64,000 bases of DNA, from the NCBI RefSeq assembly GCF_012034205.1, contig NZ_JAATEM010000001.1, positions 1 through 64,000 of the forward strand, written 5' to 3'. How positions within the stretch are numbered: the first letter of the stretch is position 1; each line of letters begins with the position of its first letter. The notes under the pieces were generated by a model that did not search any database, was not told the DNA's origin, and worked only from the letters and a program-made list of their open reading frames with translations. The position numbers were made by a program, and so were the translations under genes. This DNA comes from Streptomyces composti. GTDB taxonomy: Bacteria > Actinomycetota > Actinomycetes > Streptomycetales > Streptomycetaceae. This document shows positions 15,068-22,522 of this stretch, one piece after another.

Positions 15068-16297
15068 GTGACCAGCGAGAACTCTTCAGCGGACGGCGAG
15101 CGCCAGGTGTGGGACGTCGTCGTGGTGGGCGCGGGACCCGCGGGGGCCTCGGCCGCGTATGCGGCGGCGGTCGCCGGCCGGCGCGTGTTGCTGCTGGAGA
15201 AGGCGGAGCTGCCGCGCTACAAGACCTGCGGCGGCGGCATCGTCGGCCCCTCGCGCGATGCCCTCCCGCCCGGCTTCGACCTGCCGCTGAAGGACCGGGT
15301 GCACGCGGTGACGTTCTCCCACAACGGCCGCTTCACCCGCACCCGGCGCTCCCGCCACATGCTCTTCGGGCTGGTGAACCGGCCCGAGTTCGACCAGCAG
15401 CTGGTGGAGTTCGCGCAGAAGGCGGGCGCCGAGCTGCGCACCGGCGCCACCGTGCAGCGGGTGGAGCAGCACGGTGCGGCGGTGCCCGACCGGCGCACGG
15501 TCGCGGTGGTGCTGCAGGGCGGTGAGACGATCCTCTCCCGGGCGGTCGTCGGCGCCGACGGCAGCGCCAGCCGCATAGGCGCCCATGTGGGAGTGAAGGT
15601 CGACCAGGTGGACCTGGGTCTCGAGGCGGAGATCCCGGTTCCGGACACCGTCGCGGAGGACTGGAAGGGGCGCATCCTCATCGACTGGGGCCCGCTGCCC
15701 GGCAGTTACGGCTGGGTCTTCCCCAAGGGCGACACACTCACCGTCGGCGTGATCTCGCGGCGCGGCGAGGGCGCGGCGACCAAGCGCTATCTGGAGGACT
15801 TCGTCGGCCGGCTCGGCCTGGCCGGCTTCGAACCGAGCATCTCCTCCGGGCATCTGACGCGCTGCCGGGCCGACGACTCGCCGCTGTCCCGCGGCCGGGT
15901 GCTGGTCTGCGGGGACGCGGCCGGGCTGCTGGAGCCGTGGACCCGTGAGGGCATCTCCTTCGCGCTGCGCTCGGGCCGCCTGGCGGGGGAGTGGGCGGTC
16001 CGCATCGCAGAGGCGCACGACGCCGTGGACACCCGCCGCCAGGCGCTGAACTACACCTTCGCCGTCAAGGCGGGGCTGGGCGTCGAGATGAGCGTCGGCA
16101 AGCGGATGCTGGCGGTGTTCGAGCGGCGTCCCGGCCTGTTCCACATGGCCCTCACCGGACTGCGCCCGGCGTGGCGGGCGTTCAAGGACGTCACCCAGGG
16201 CTCCACCTCGCTCGGCGAGCTGGTGCGGACGCATCCGATGGCCCAGCGCGCGCTCACGCTGCTCGACCGGCGCCAGGACGACGCCGTCAGTCCGTGA
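15068..16297 (+). CDS. geranylgeranyl reductase family FAD-dependent oxidoreductase
   Basis: A 409-residue flavoprotein. The N-terminal VVVVGAGPAGASAAYAAAVAGRRVLLLEKAELPRYKTCGGGI is the dinucleotide-binding fold plus the CGG motif of the geranylgeranyl reductase family. RAVVGADGSASRIG and VLVCGDAAGLLEPWTREGISFALRSG are the second FAD motifs. Family members reduce isoprenoid double bonds, for example in quinone or lipid chains. In actinobacteria a copy often sits near respiratory-chain genes, but not here. GTG start at 15068. The last 11 bp overlap the convergent deazaflavin reductase gene. Confidence 0.9.
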   Translation: MTSENSSADGERQVWDVVVVGAGPAGASAAYAAAVAGRRVLLLEKAELPRYKTCGGGIVGPSRDALPPGFDLPLKDRVHAVTFSHNGRFTRTRRSRHMLFGLVNRPEFDQQLVEFAQKAGAELRTGATVQRVEQHGAAVPDRRTVAVVLQGGETILSRAVVGADGSASRIGAHVGVKVDQVDLGLEAEIPVPDTVAEDWKGRILIDWGPLPGSYGWVFPKGDTLTVGVISRRGEGAATKRYLEDFVGRLGLAGFEPSISSGHLTRCRADDSPLSRGRVLVCGDAAGLLEPWTREGISFALRSGRLAGEWAVRIAEAHDAVDTRRQALNYTFAVKAGLGVEMSVGKRMLAVFERRPGLFHMALTGLRPAWRAFKDVTQGSTSLGELVRTHPMAQRALTLLDRRQDDAVSP

Positions 16298-16736
16298 TCG
16301 TGATCCGGAAGACCGGGTGGTCGGGGGCGATCCGGCGCAGTTCCGCGTCGGACGAGCCGGGCCCCACGCCCTTGAAGAACGCCCCGACCTCCGCCTTCCA
16401 GCGCTTGAGGTAGGCGCGCAGCAGCGGCGGCTTGTCGTCGTCGGCGACCTCGATCGCGGTGAAGTTCTGCACCTGCTTGCCGAGGCGGAGCTGTCCGCCG
16501 CCGGCCGCGCGCATGTTGTGCGTCCACTGGACGTGGCCGCGCGCCGCGACGAGGTACTGCCGCCCGTCGACGGTCAGCAGGTTGACCGGTGTGGTGCGCC
16601 ACTGACCGCTCTTGCGGCCCCGCACCGCCAGCACCCGGGATCCCCAGACGCTGACGCCCCGCCGGGTGAGCCAGGCGACGAACCGGTTGATGACGTTGAC
16701 GGTGAACCAGCCGGGCTTGATGACATGCGTGGACAT
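16287..16736 (-). CDS. deazaflavin (F420)-dependent nitroreductase family protein
   Basis: A 149-residue Ddn-like split-barrel protein. VINRFVAWLTRRGVSVWGSRVLAVRGRKSGQWRTTPVNLLTVDGRQYLVA contains the GRKSGxxRTTPV cofactor signature. WTHNMRAAGGGQLRLG follows and FRITITD closes the domain. Members use reduced F420 to reduce quinones, nitro compounds or other acceptors; the acceptor here is unknown. It is divergent from a TetR regulator, with several GAGCA-TGCTC palindromes between them, so it is very probably the regulator's target. Confidence 0.9.
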   Translation of the reverse strand: MSTHVIKPGWFTVNVINRFVAWLTRRGVSVWGSRVLAVRGRKSGQWRTTPVNLLTVDGRQYLVAARGHVQWTHNMRAAGGGQLRLGKQVQNFTAIEVADDDKPPLLRAYLKRWKAEVGAFFKGVGPGSSDAELRRIAPDHPVFRITITD

Positions 16737-16784
16737 GAGGACCCCTGACGTGACGATCTCTGTGTGAGCGCCGCTCTCGATTGT

Positions 16785-16869
16785 GAGCACTGCTCTTGCC
16801 GATGGGCAGCAGTCTGCTGGATTGCGGCGGCCGAAGCAAGAGCAGTGCTCTCGTTTGTGTGCAGTGCTC
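16785..16869. promoter_or_regulatory. TetR operator cluster
   Basis: GAGCACTGCTCTTGC (16785-16799) and its exact complement GCAAGAGCAGTGCTC (16836-16850) form a 15-bp inverted repeat with a 36-bp gap. Each arm contains the small palindrome GAGCA-N-TGCTC (16785-16795 and 16840-16850). A third, weaker copy, GTGCAGTGCTC, lies at 16859-16869. The cluster fills the space between the divergent reductase and TetR genes. Confidence 0.7.
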
Positions 16870-16892
16870 CGCCTGTGTGCGACACTGGGTCC

Positions 16893-17603
16893 ATGAGCAG
16901 CACCACGCGCGGCGCCCGCGCCCGGGCCAGGACCGAAGTCACCGCGGCCATCAAGGAGGAGGCCCGCAGACAGCTCGTCGCGGAGGGAGCCGCCAAGCTG
17001 TCGCTGCGCGCCGTGGCCCGTGAACTCGGCATGGCGTCCTCCGCGATCTACCGCTACTTCCCCAGCCGCGACGATCTGCTGACCGCCCTCATCATCGACG
17101 CCTACGACTCCCTCGGCGAGGCGGCGGAGACCGCCCGGGCGCAGGCGTCGCAGGAGCCGCCGGCCGGGCGCTGGGTGGCCGTCTGCGCAGCGGTGCGCGC
17201 CTGGGCCCTGGCCCATCCGCACGAGTACGCCCTGATCTACGGCACACCCGTCCCCGGCTACACCGCCCCCAGCACCACGATCCCGGCCGCCTCCCGTGTC
17301 GCCCTCGCCCTCATCGGGATCCTCCGCGAGGCGCGGCAGGAGTCGTGCCTCACCCCGCCCGCGCTGCCGGACGGTCTCACCCCGGAGGCCGAGCGGATGG
17401 CCGCCGACTTCGCCCCCGACCTGCCGCCCCCGGTCGCGGTGGCGCTGGTCGCCGCCTGGGCCGAGCTGTTCGGGCTGGTCGGCTTCGAGGTGTTCGGCCA
17501 GTTCCACCGGGTGGTGGAGGACCGCGAGTGCTTCTTCCGCCATGCCGCCTGCCGGCTCGCGGACTCGGTGGGGCTGACCCGGAGTCCGGCGACGACCGGC
17601 TGA
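16893..17603 (+). CDS. TetR/AcrR-family transcriptional regulator (WHG-type C-terminus)
   Basis: A 236-residue repressor. The HTH is EARRQLVAEGAAKLSLRAVARELGMASSAIYRYFPSRDDLLTALIIDAY. The C-terminal half shows WALAHPHEYALIYGTPVPGYTAP, typical of the TetR_C_33/WHG ligand domain. ATG at 16893 is chosen because the 43 upstream residues of the open frame are Cys-rich, unlike family members, and would run through the operators. It probably represses itself and the divergent deazaflavin reductase gene. The inducer is unknown. Confidence 0.92.
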   Translation: MSSTTRGARARARTEVTAAIKEEARRQLVAEGAAKLSLRAVARELGMASSAIYRYFPSRDDLLTALIIDAYDSLGEAAETARAQASQEPPAGRWVAVCAAVRAWALAHPHEYALIYGTPVPGYTAPSTTIPAASRVALALIGILREARQESCLTPPALPDGLTPEAERMAADFAPDLPPPVAVALVAAWAELFGLVGFEVFGQFHRVVEDRECFFRHAACRLADSVGLTRSPATTG

Positions 17604-17705
17604 AGCACCTGGTGGAGGCCCCGCGCCCCTACTTCGCCGGGAGTACGTCCGATCACCACGCCGGGGTGACGCGGCCCGGGCGGCCCGGCGTCTAGCGTGG
17701 CGGAC

Positions 17706-18971
17706 ATGGACGAGCAGCAGGAGCGCGGATCCGGCCGGATGCGGGCCTGGTGGCGCCGGGGACCGGTGGCGGCCTGGCGTTACGGGCCGCGTGGCCTCAT
17801 GGGGCCGGGGGAGGACGCCGTGGAGACCGGTGGCCGGTCCCGGCTGCCCTGGGTGTCCACCCTCCTGATCACGGCCTTCGTCATGCTGGGCTCCACCTTT
17901 GCCGCTCACGCCCAAGAGGGCGAGCGGGTCGCCCTGGACCCGTTCGCCAGGCTGCTGCTGTTCGCGGCGGCCGCCTCGCTCCTGCTGCGTCACCGCCATC
18001 CCGTGGCGGTGCTCGGCGGCACCGTCGGCGCCGTTCTGCTCTACCTCGGCGCCGGGTACCCGTACGGCCCGGTGTTCCTCGTCGTCGCGGTGGCCTGCTT
18101 CACCGCCGTCGTGGCGGGGCACCGGCGTGCCGCCTGGACGGCGATGGGCACCCTCTGGGCGGGCCATCTGCTGCTCGCTCATGTGCTCCACCGCTGGCTG
18201 CCGCCCGCCGGGGACTCCGCCGCCTCCTGGAACGAGGAGATCGTGGCCGCCACCTGGGTGGTCGCCCTGATCGCCGTGTCGGAGCTGGCGCGCGCCCGGC
18301 GTGAGCAGTGGGCGCGCGAGCGGGCCGAGCGCGCCCAGGCGGCCCGCCGGCGCGCGGACGAGGAGCGTCTGCGCATCGCCCGCGAACTGCACGACGTGCT
18401 CGCCCACAGCATCTCCGTGATCAATGTGCAGGCCGGTGTCGGGCTCGCCCTCCTGGACAGCGACCCGGAGCAGGCCCGCACGGCGCTCACCACCATCAAG
18501 GAGAAGAGCAAGGAGGCGCTGGGCGAGGTCCGCCAGGTGCTCGACACCCTCCGCACGCCCGGCGCGGCACCCCGGGCGCCCGCTCCCGGCCTGGACCGCC
18601 TGCCCGAACTGGTCGAGCAGGCCGCCGCCGCCGGCCTCGACGTCACGGTGGAGGGCGAGGTGCCCGACCTCGCCCCCAACGGGGATCTCGCCGCCTTCCG
18701 GATCGTCCAGGAGGCGCTCACCAACGTCGTACGGCACTCCGGGGCACGGAACGCGCGGGTGCGGATGGAGGTGCGGGACGGGGCCCTGCGCCTGTGCATC
18801 GACGACGACGGGCCCGCCACCGGCGCCGACGCGGGCGGCAGCGGAAACGGACTGGCCGGAATGCGGGAGCGCGCCGCCGCACTGGGTGGCACGATCGAGG
18901 CGGGCCCGCGCCCCGGCGGCGGCTTCAGGGTGCTGGCCGTGCTCCCGCTCACACCGAAGGAGGACCGGTGA
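17706..18971 (+). CDS. two-component sensor histidine kinase (NarL-type)
   Basis: A 421-residue kinase. About five or six membrane helices occupy residues 45-200, with almost no extracytoplasmic loop, so the signal may arise in the membrane. A coiled-coil-like stretch (RAERAQAARRRADEE) leads to the HisKA_3 phosphoacceptor motif RIARELHDVLAHSISVINVQAG. The ATPase part has QEALTNVVRHS (N box) and GSGNGLAGMRERAAALGG (G box). ATG at 17706 is preferred: TAGCGT at 17692-17697 looks like a -10 and would give a leaderless mRNA; a GTG at 17697 is also in frame. Stop and start overlap (GTGA) with the response regulator gene. Confidence 0.9.
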   Translation: MDEQQERGSGRMRAWWRRGPVAAWRYGPRGLMGPGEDAVETGGRSRLPWVSTLLITAFVMLGSTFAAHAQEGERVALDPFARLLLFAAAASLLLRHRHPVAVLGGTVGAVLLYLGAGYPYGPVFLVVAVACFTAVVAGHRRAAWTAMGTLWAGHLLLAHVLHRWLPPAGDSAASWNEEIVAATWVVALIAVSELARARREQWARERAERAQAARRRADEERLRIARELHDVLAHSISVINVQAGVGLALLDSDPEQARTALTTIKEKSKEALGEVRQVLDTLRTPGAAPRAPAPGLDRLPELVEQAAAAGLDVTVEGEVPDLAPNGDLAAFRIVQEALTNVVRHSGARNARVRMEVRDGALRLCIDDDGPATGADAGGSGNGLAGMRERAAALGGTIEAGPRPGGGFRVLAVLPLTPKEDR

Positions 18972-19633
18972 TCCGGGTACTGCTCGCCGACGACCAGTCG
19001 CTCGTCCGGGCGGGCTTCCGCGCCCTGCTGGACGCCCAGCCGGACATCGAGGTGGCCGGAGAGGCCTCGGACGGCGAGGAAGCGGTGCGGCTCATCCGCG
19101 AACTGCGCCCGGACGTCGTCCTGATGGACATCCGGATGCCCGCACTCGACGGGCTGGCCGCCACCCGTCAGGTCACCGGTGACCCGGAGCTGGCGGAGGT
19201 GAAGGTGGTCATGCTGACCACCTTCGAGCTGGACGAGTACGTCTTCGAGGCGATCCGCTCCGGCGCCTCGGGCTTCCTGGTCAAGGACACCGAACCGGAG
19301 GAACTGCTGCGCGCGGTACGGGCGGTGGTCGCGGGCGACGCCCTGCTCTCGCCCGGCGTGACCCGCCGCCTGATCGCCGAGTTCGCGGCCCGGTCCAAGG
19401 AACCGGCCGCCGCCGACGCCCTCGCCCAGCTCACCGAACGGGAGCGGGAGGTGATGGCGCTGGTCGGCATCGGTCTGTCCAACGAGGAGATCGCCCGCCG
19501 GCTGGTCGTCAGCCCGCTGACCGCCAAGACCCATGTGAGCCGCACCATGGTCAAGCTCGGCGCCCGCGACCGGGCCCAGCTGGTGGTGCTCGCCTACGAA
19601 TCCGGCCTGGTCCGGCCCGGCTGGCTGGGCTGA
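18968..19633 (+). CDS. NarL/LuxR-type response regulator
   Basis: A 221-residue regulator. The receiver domain has acidic residues in LLADDQ, phosphoacceptor Asp in VVLMDIRMP, Thr in VVMLTTFE and Lys in FLVKDT. A linker leads to the LuxR-type HTH TEREREVMALVGIGLSNEEIARRLVVSPLTAKTHVSRTMVKLGARDRAQLVVLAYESG. It is the partner of the kinase whose stop codon it overlaps by 4 bp. Targets are unknown. The gene just beyond is a broken transporter on the other strand, so it gives no clue. Confidence 0.95.
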   Translation: MIRVLLADDQSLVRAGFRALLDAQPDIEVAGEASDGEEAVRLIRELRPDVVLMDIRMPALDGLAATRQVTGDPELAEVKVVMLTTFELDEYVFEAIRSGASGFLVKDTEPEELLRAVRAVVAGDALLSPGVTRRLIAEFAARSKEPAAADALAQLTEREREVMALVGIGLSNEEIARRLVVSPLTAKTHVSRTMVKLGARDRAQLVVLAYESGLVRPGWLG

Positions 19634-19639
19634 CCGCGG

Positions 19640-20287
19640 CCGGACCTGCCTTCCCTGGCCGCTGAGCAGCCGTCTGGCCCGGTTCCGCTCGCGGGCGGTG
19701 CCCGGCAGCAGCCGCAGGCCCGCGACCGGGGCGATCAGGGCGATCGGCGCGGACAGCAGCATGGTCAGCCGTCAGCCGGCCTCGGTGAGCAGCCCGGAGA
19801 AGACCAGCCCCAGCGAATGGCCGCCGGCGCCGCAGGTGGTGTGGACGGGCAGTGCCCGGTTGCGCAGCGGCCCCTCCGGGAACGTGGTGGTGATGGCGGA
19901 CAGCCCGGCGGGCGCCGTGAACGCCGCACGGAGCCCCGTGACGAACCGGCCGGCGATCAGCAGCGGGCCGGAGTCGACTAGGCCGCCGAGCAGCGGGGCG
20001 ACGGCGAAGGCCCCGAGGTCCACCGGGAACACCTGACGCCGGCCCAGCAGGTCGGCGGCGCGGCCGCCGAGCAGCAGACCGCCGTAGCCGAGGATGCAGC
20101 CGCTGACGACCCATTGCAGGGACGAGGTCGACAGGCCGAGGTCGGCGCCGATGGACGGCAGGGCCACGCCGGCCATGGAGACGTCCAGCGCGTCGAGGAA
20201 CATCGCGGCGCAGAGCGCCGGCAGGGTGCCCCACAGGCGGGAGGTCCAGTGCCCGTCGGGCACGGAAGCGGTGAGCGGAGAGGTCAT
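19640..20287 (-). pseudogene. decayed MFS transporter (DHA2-like), N-terminal part only
   Basis: Reading from ATG 20287, the protein begins like a drug:H+ antiporter: LPALCAAMFLDALDVSMAGVALPSIGADLGLSTSSLQWVVSGCILGYGGLLLGGRAADLLGRR. After 171 residues a TGA (19774-19772) stands where TGG would restore the sequence (GLLTEAG-W-RLTMLLSAPIALIAPVAGLRLLP). The frame then continues as recognisable transporter for about 35 residues and loses similarity next to the response regulator stop at 19633. The second half of a normal MFS protein of about 450 residues is absent, so both a nonsense change and a 3' deletion are present. It faces a MarR gene that would be its expected regulator. Confidence 0.8.
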
Positions 20288-20315
20288 GCGCCGACACGTA
20301 CGTGCAGCGCATGGG

Positions 20316-20340
20316 ATGCAAGTGCATGTAATGCGTATGC
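20316..20340. promoter_or_regulatory. MarR operator cluster
   Basis: Overlapping small palindromes lie between the divergent MFS remnant and the MarR gene: ATGCA-AG-TGCAT (20316-20327), GCAT-GTA-ATGC (20324-20334) and a further ATGC at 20337-20340. The spacing suits binding by a MarR dimer. Confidence 0.5.
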
Positions 20341-20371
20341 AACAAAATGGAGCTCTGCTACGGTGCGCCCC

Positions 20372-20764
20372 ATGGCGGGGAACCAGGTCGATCAGAAACT
20401 CGTGGAACAGTGGCGGGACATCCTGGCGCTGCATGCCCGCACCCAGTGCGAACTGGATCGCGTGCTCGGCGAACACGGCCTGTGCGCCAGCGACTTCGAG
20501 GTCCTCGACATCCTCGCGGGCAGCCGCGGGCCGAAGGGCTGCGCCTACCGCGTGCAGGAGATCTCCGAGCGGGTCCATCTGAGCCAGAGCGCGCTGTCCC
20601 GGCTGGTCGCCCGGCTGGAGCGGGAGGGTCTGGTGGAGCGCACCATGTGCCCGGAGGACCGGCGGGGCGTACGGGTCGCGCTCACGCGGCAGGGGCGCGC
20701 GCTGCACGGCAAGGTGCTGCCGGTGCAGCGCGCGGTGCTGGCCCGGATGCTCGCGTCCGGCTGA
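20372..20764 (+). CDS. MarR-family transcriptional regulator
   Basis: A 130-residue winged-helix regulator: LCASDFEVLDILAG, then VQEISERVHLSQSALSRLVARLEREGLVERTMCPEDRRGVRVALTRQGRAL is the recognition helix and wing with the conserved DRRG turn. ATG at 20372 was chosen to fit family length. Its natural target was probably the divergent MFS transporter gene, now a pseudogene, so it may be an orphan or control something elsewhere. Confidence 0.93.
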   Translation: MAGNQVDQKLVEQWRDILALHARTQCELDRVLGEHGLCASDFEVLDILAGSRGPKGCAYRVQEISERVHLSQSALSRLVARLEREGLVERTMCPEDRRGVRVALTRQGRALHGKVLPVQRAVLARMLASG

Positions 20765-20792
20765 TCGCGGCGTCCGCGAGCCGGGCGCGGGT

Positions 20793-21533
20793 TCAGATCA
20801 CCGCGGACTTCTCCCGCCACAGCTCGGCCAGCGCCGGGTCGCCGGAGACGTCCGGCACCGCCGTCCGGTTCCACAGCGCCAGATACAACTGCTCTGCCGG
20901 ACCGCTCAGTTCGCACCCGATGGCGTCACCGGTGTCCTCGCCCCGGACGGTCACCGGCGGATCCTGGGAGACCCGCATCGTCCACACGGCGTCCGCGTCG
21001 GTGGCCCGCACCCGCAGCAGCTGGGGTTTCTCGCTGCGCACCCGGCTCCTGCGGCGGGCGTGGAAGCCGCGCAGCAGCTCGTCGATGCCGTCCACGGCGA
21101 AGCCGGTGCCGATCGGCGTCGGGGTGCCGCCGCGGGCAGCCTCCGCATCGAACCGGTGCACGCAGGTCTCGTGCGCCTGGCGACGTGCCCAGAAGGCGAG
21201 CGCGGAGGGCGCGCCCGGCAGGAAGGTGTAGCACTCCACGTCGGCGGGCGCACCGGCCAGTGTGTCGACCAGCAGGCGGTGGCTCTCCCGGTACCAGGCG
21301 ATCAGCTCCGGACCGTCGAGCGCGGGCTCCTCGCCCATGGCGCGCGGTGCCGTGTGCCCCTCGGCGACGAAGCCCGCGGCCCAGCGGTGCACCACACCGG
21401 TGTGCCGCAGCAGGTCGCGCACCCGCCAACCGGGGCAGGGCGGCACCACCGCGTCGGCGCCCGCCTGCTGGGCGGCGTCGGCCAGCAACCGGCCCTCTCG
21501 GTCCAGGATCTGAAGAAACCAGGCAGTGTCCAT
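20793..21533 (-). CDS. mycothiol-dependent maleylpyruvate isomerase family protein
   Basis: A 246-residue protein with the DinB-like four-helix fold of the mycothiol-dependent enzymes. VPPCPGWRVRDLLRHTGVVHRWAAGFV begins the domain, and ARRQAHETCVHRFDAEAARG holds the remaining metal-binding residues (His, Glu, His). The C-terminal part (AIGCELSGPAEQLYLALWNR) is the usual SCP2-like accessory domain. Many paralogues exist in Streptomyces with unknown substrates. ATG at 21533. Confidence 0.88.
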   Translation of the reverse strand: MDTAWFLQILDREGRLLADAAQQAGADAVVPPCPGWRVRDLLRHTGVVHRWAAGFVAEGHTAPRAMGEEPALDGPELIAWYRESHRLLVDTLAGAPADVECYTFLPGAPSALAFWARRQAHETCVHRFDAEAARGGTPTPIGTGFAVDGIDELLRGFHARRRSRVRSEKPQLLRVRATDADAVWTMRVSQDPPVTVRGEDTGDAIGCELSGPAEQLYLALWNRTAVPDVSGDPALAELWREKSAVI

Positions 21534-21604
21534 GACGAGCAGTCTGCCGCACGACGCGTACATGCCGATGTGCCGTGCGACGCGTCCACCTCGGCCCGGC
21601 GGTC

Positions 21605-22396
21605 CTACGGCAGCGGCGTACCGCCCGTGGCGTTGACGATCTCGGCGGTGATGTAGGAGGCCTCCTGCGAGGCGAGGAACACATACGCCGGGGCCATCTC
21701 GGCGGGCTGGGCGGGCCGGCCGATCGGTGCCTGCCTGCCGAACTCCGCGGTGTCCGGCAGCGTCGCCGGGATCAGCGGCGTCCACACCGGCCCGGGCGCG
21801 ACGGCGTTGACGCGGATGCCCCGCCCGATCAGCATCTGTGCCAGACCCTGGGTGAAGGTGACGATCGCGCCCTTGGTGGTCGCGTAGTCGAGCAGATGCG
21901 GACTCGGCTTGTACGCCTGGACCGACGCGGAGTTGATGATGCTGCCGCCCTCCCTGAGGTGCGGCAGGGCGAACTTGCACAGCCAGAACATCCCGTAGAG
22001 GTTGGTGCGCATCACCCGGTCGAACTGCTCGGTGGTGACCGCCTCGATGCCGTCGGGCTGCGACATCTGGTACGCCGCGTTGTTCACCAGGATGTCGAGG
22101 TGCCCGAACTCCGCCGCGGCACGGTCGATCAGGGCCCGGCAGTTCTCCTCCTCGCGTATGTCACAGGCGACGGCCACGGCGCGCCGGCCGGCCTCCTCGA
22201 CCCACCGCGCCGTCTCCTCCGCCTCCTCCTTCTCGCTGTCCAGGTAGGTGAACAGCACATCGGCGCCCTCCCGGGCGAAGGCCAGCGCGACGGCCCGCCC
22301 GATGCCGGAGTCCCCTCCGGTGATCACGGCCTTGCGGTCCTGCAGCCGTCCGCTGCCGCGGTAGGTGTCCTCGCCGTGGTCGGGCGGCGGGTCCAT
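21605..22396 (-). CDS. SDR-family oxidoreductase (general-stress/glucose dehydrogenase type)
   Basis: A short-chain dehydrogenase: AVITGGDSGIGRAVALAFAREGADV (cofactor binding), ILVNNAAYQ, SIINSASVQAY (Ser), YATTKGA (Tyr and Lys), VAPGPVWTPLIP. Relatives such as YdaD/YhdF carry an N-terminal tail with a PxFPxQxQxxPG pattern. Here that tail (TPDFPSQDQPHPGWTGP) is encoded in frame directly before the ATG at 22396, but I find no ATG, GTG, TTG or CTG that would start it before the upstream TGA at 22523-22525. Translation therefore either starts at 22396 without the tail or from an unusual codon. The gene lies just downstream of the MFS gene on the same strand. Confidence 0.88.
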   Translation of the reverse strand: MDPPPDHGEDTYRGSGRLQDRKAVITGGDSGIGRAVALAFAREGADVLFTYLDSEKEEAEETARWVEEAGRRAVAVACDIREEENCRALIDRAAAEFGHLDILVNNAAYQMSQPDGIEAVTTEQFDRVMRTNLYGMFWLCKFALPHLREGGSIINSASVQAYKPSPHLLDYATTKGAIVTFTQGLAQMLIGRGIRVNAVAPGPVWTPLIPATLPDTAEFGRQAPIGRPAQPAEMAPAYVFLASQEASYITAEIVNATGGTPLP

Positions 22397-22522
22397 GGGG
22401 CCGGTCCAGCCCGGATGCGGCTGATCCTGCGACGGGAAGTCGGGGGTCGGGTGCTGCCCGACGGGGTTCTGCTGCCCACGGTGTCGCTCGGGTGGGACGC
22501 CGGGTACCCCGCGGGCGGCGGC

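Noticed and set aside
15068..16736. A carotenoid or menaquinone pathway cluster
   Set aside because: Only one geranylgeranyl-reductase-type gene is present; no prenyltransferase or other pathway gene adjoins it.
16764..16892. N-terminal extension of the TetR regulator from ATG 16764
   Set aside because: The extension is Cys/Trp-rich, unlike family members, and would be encoded by the operator array.
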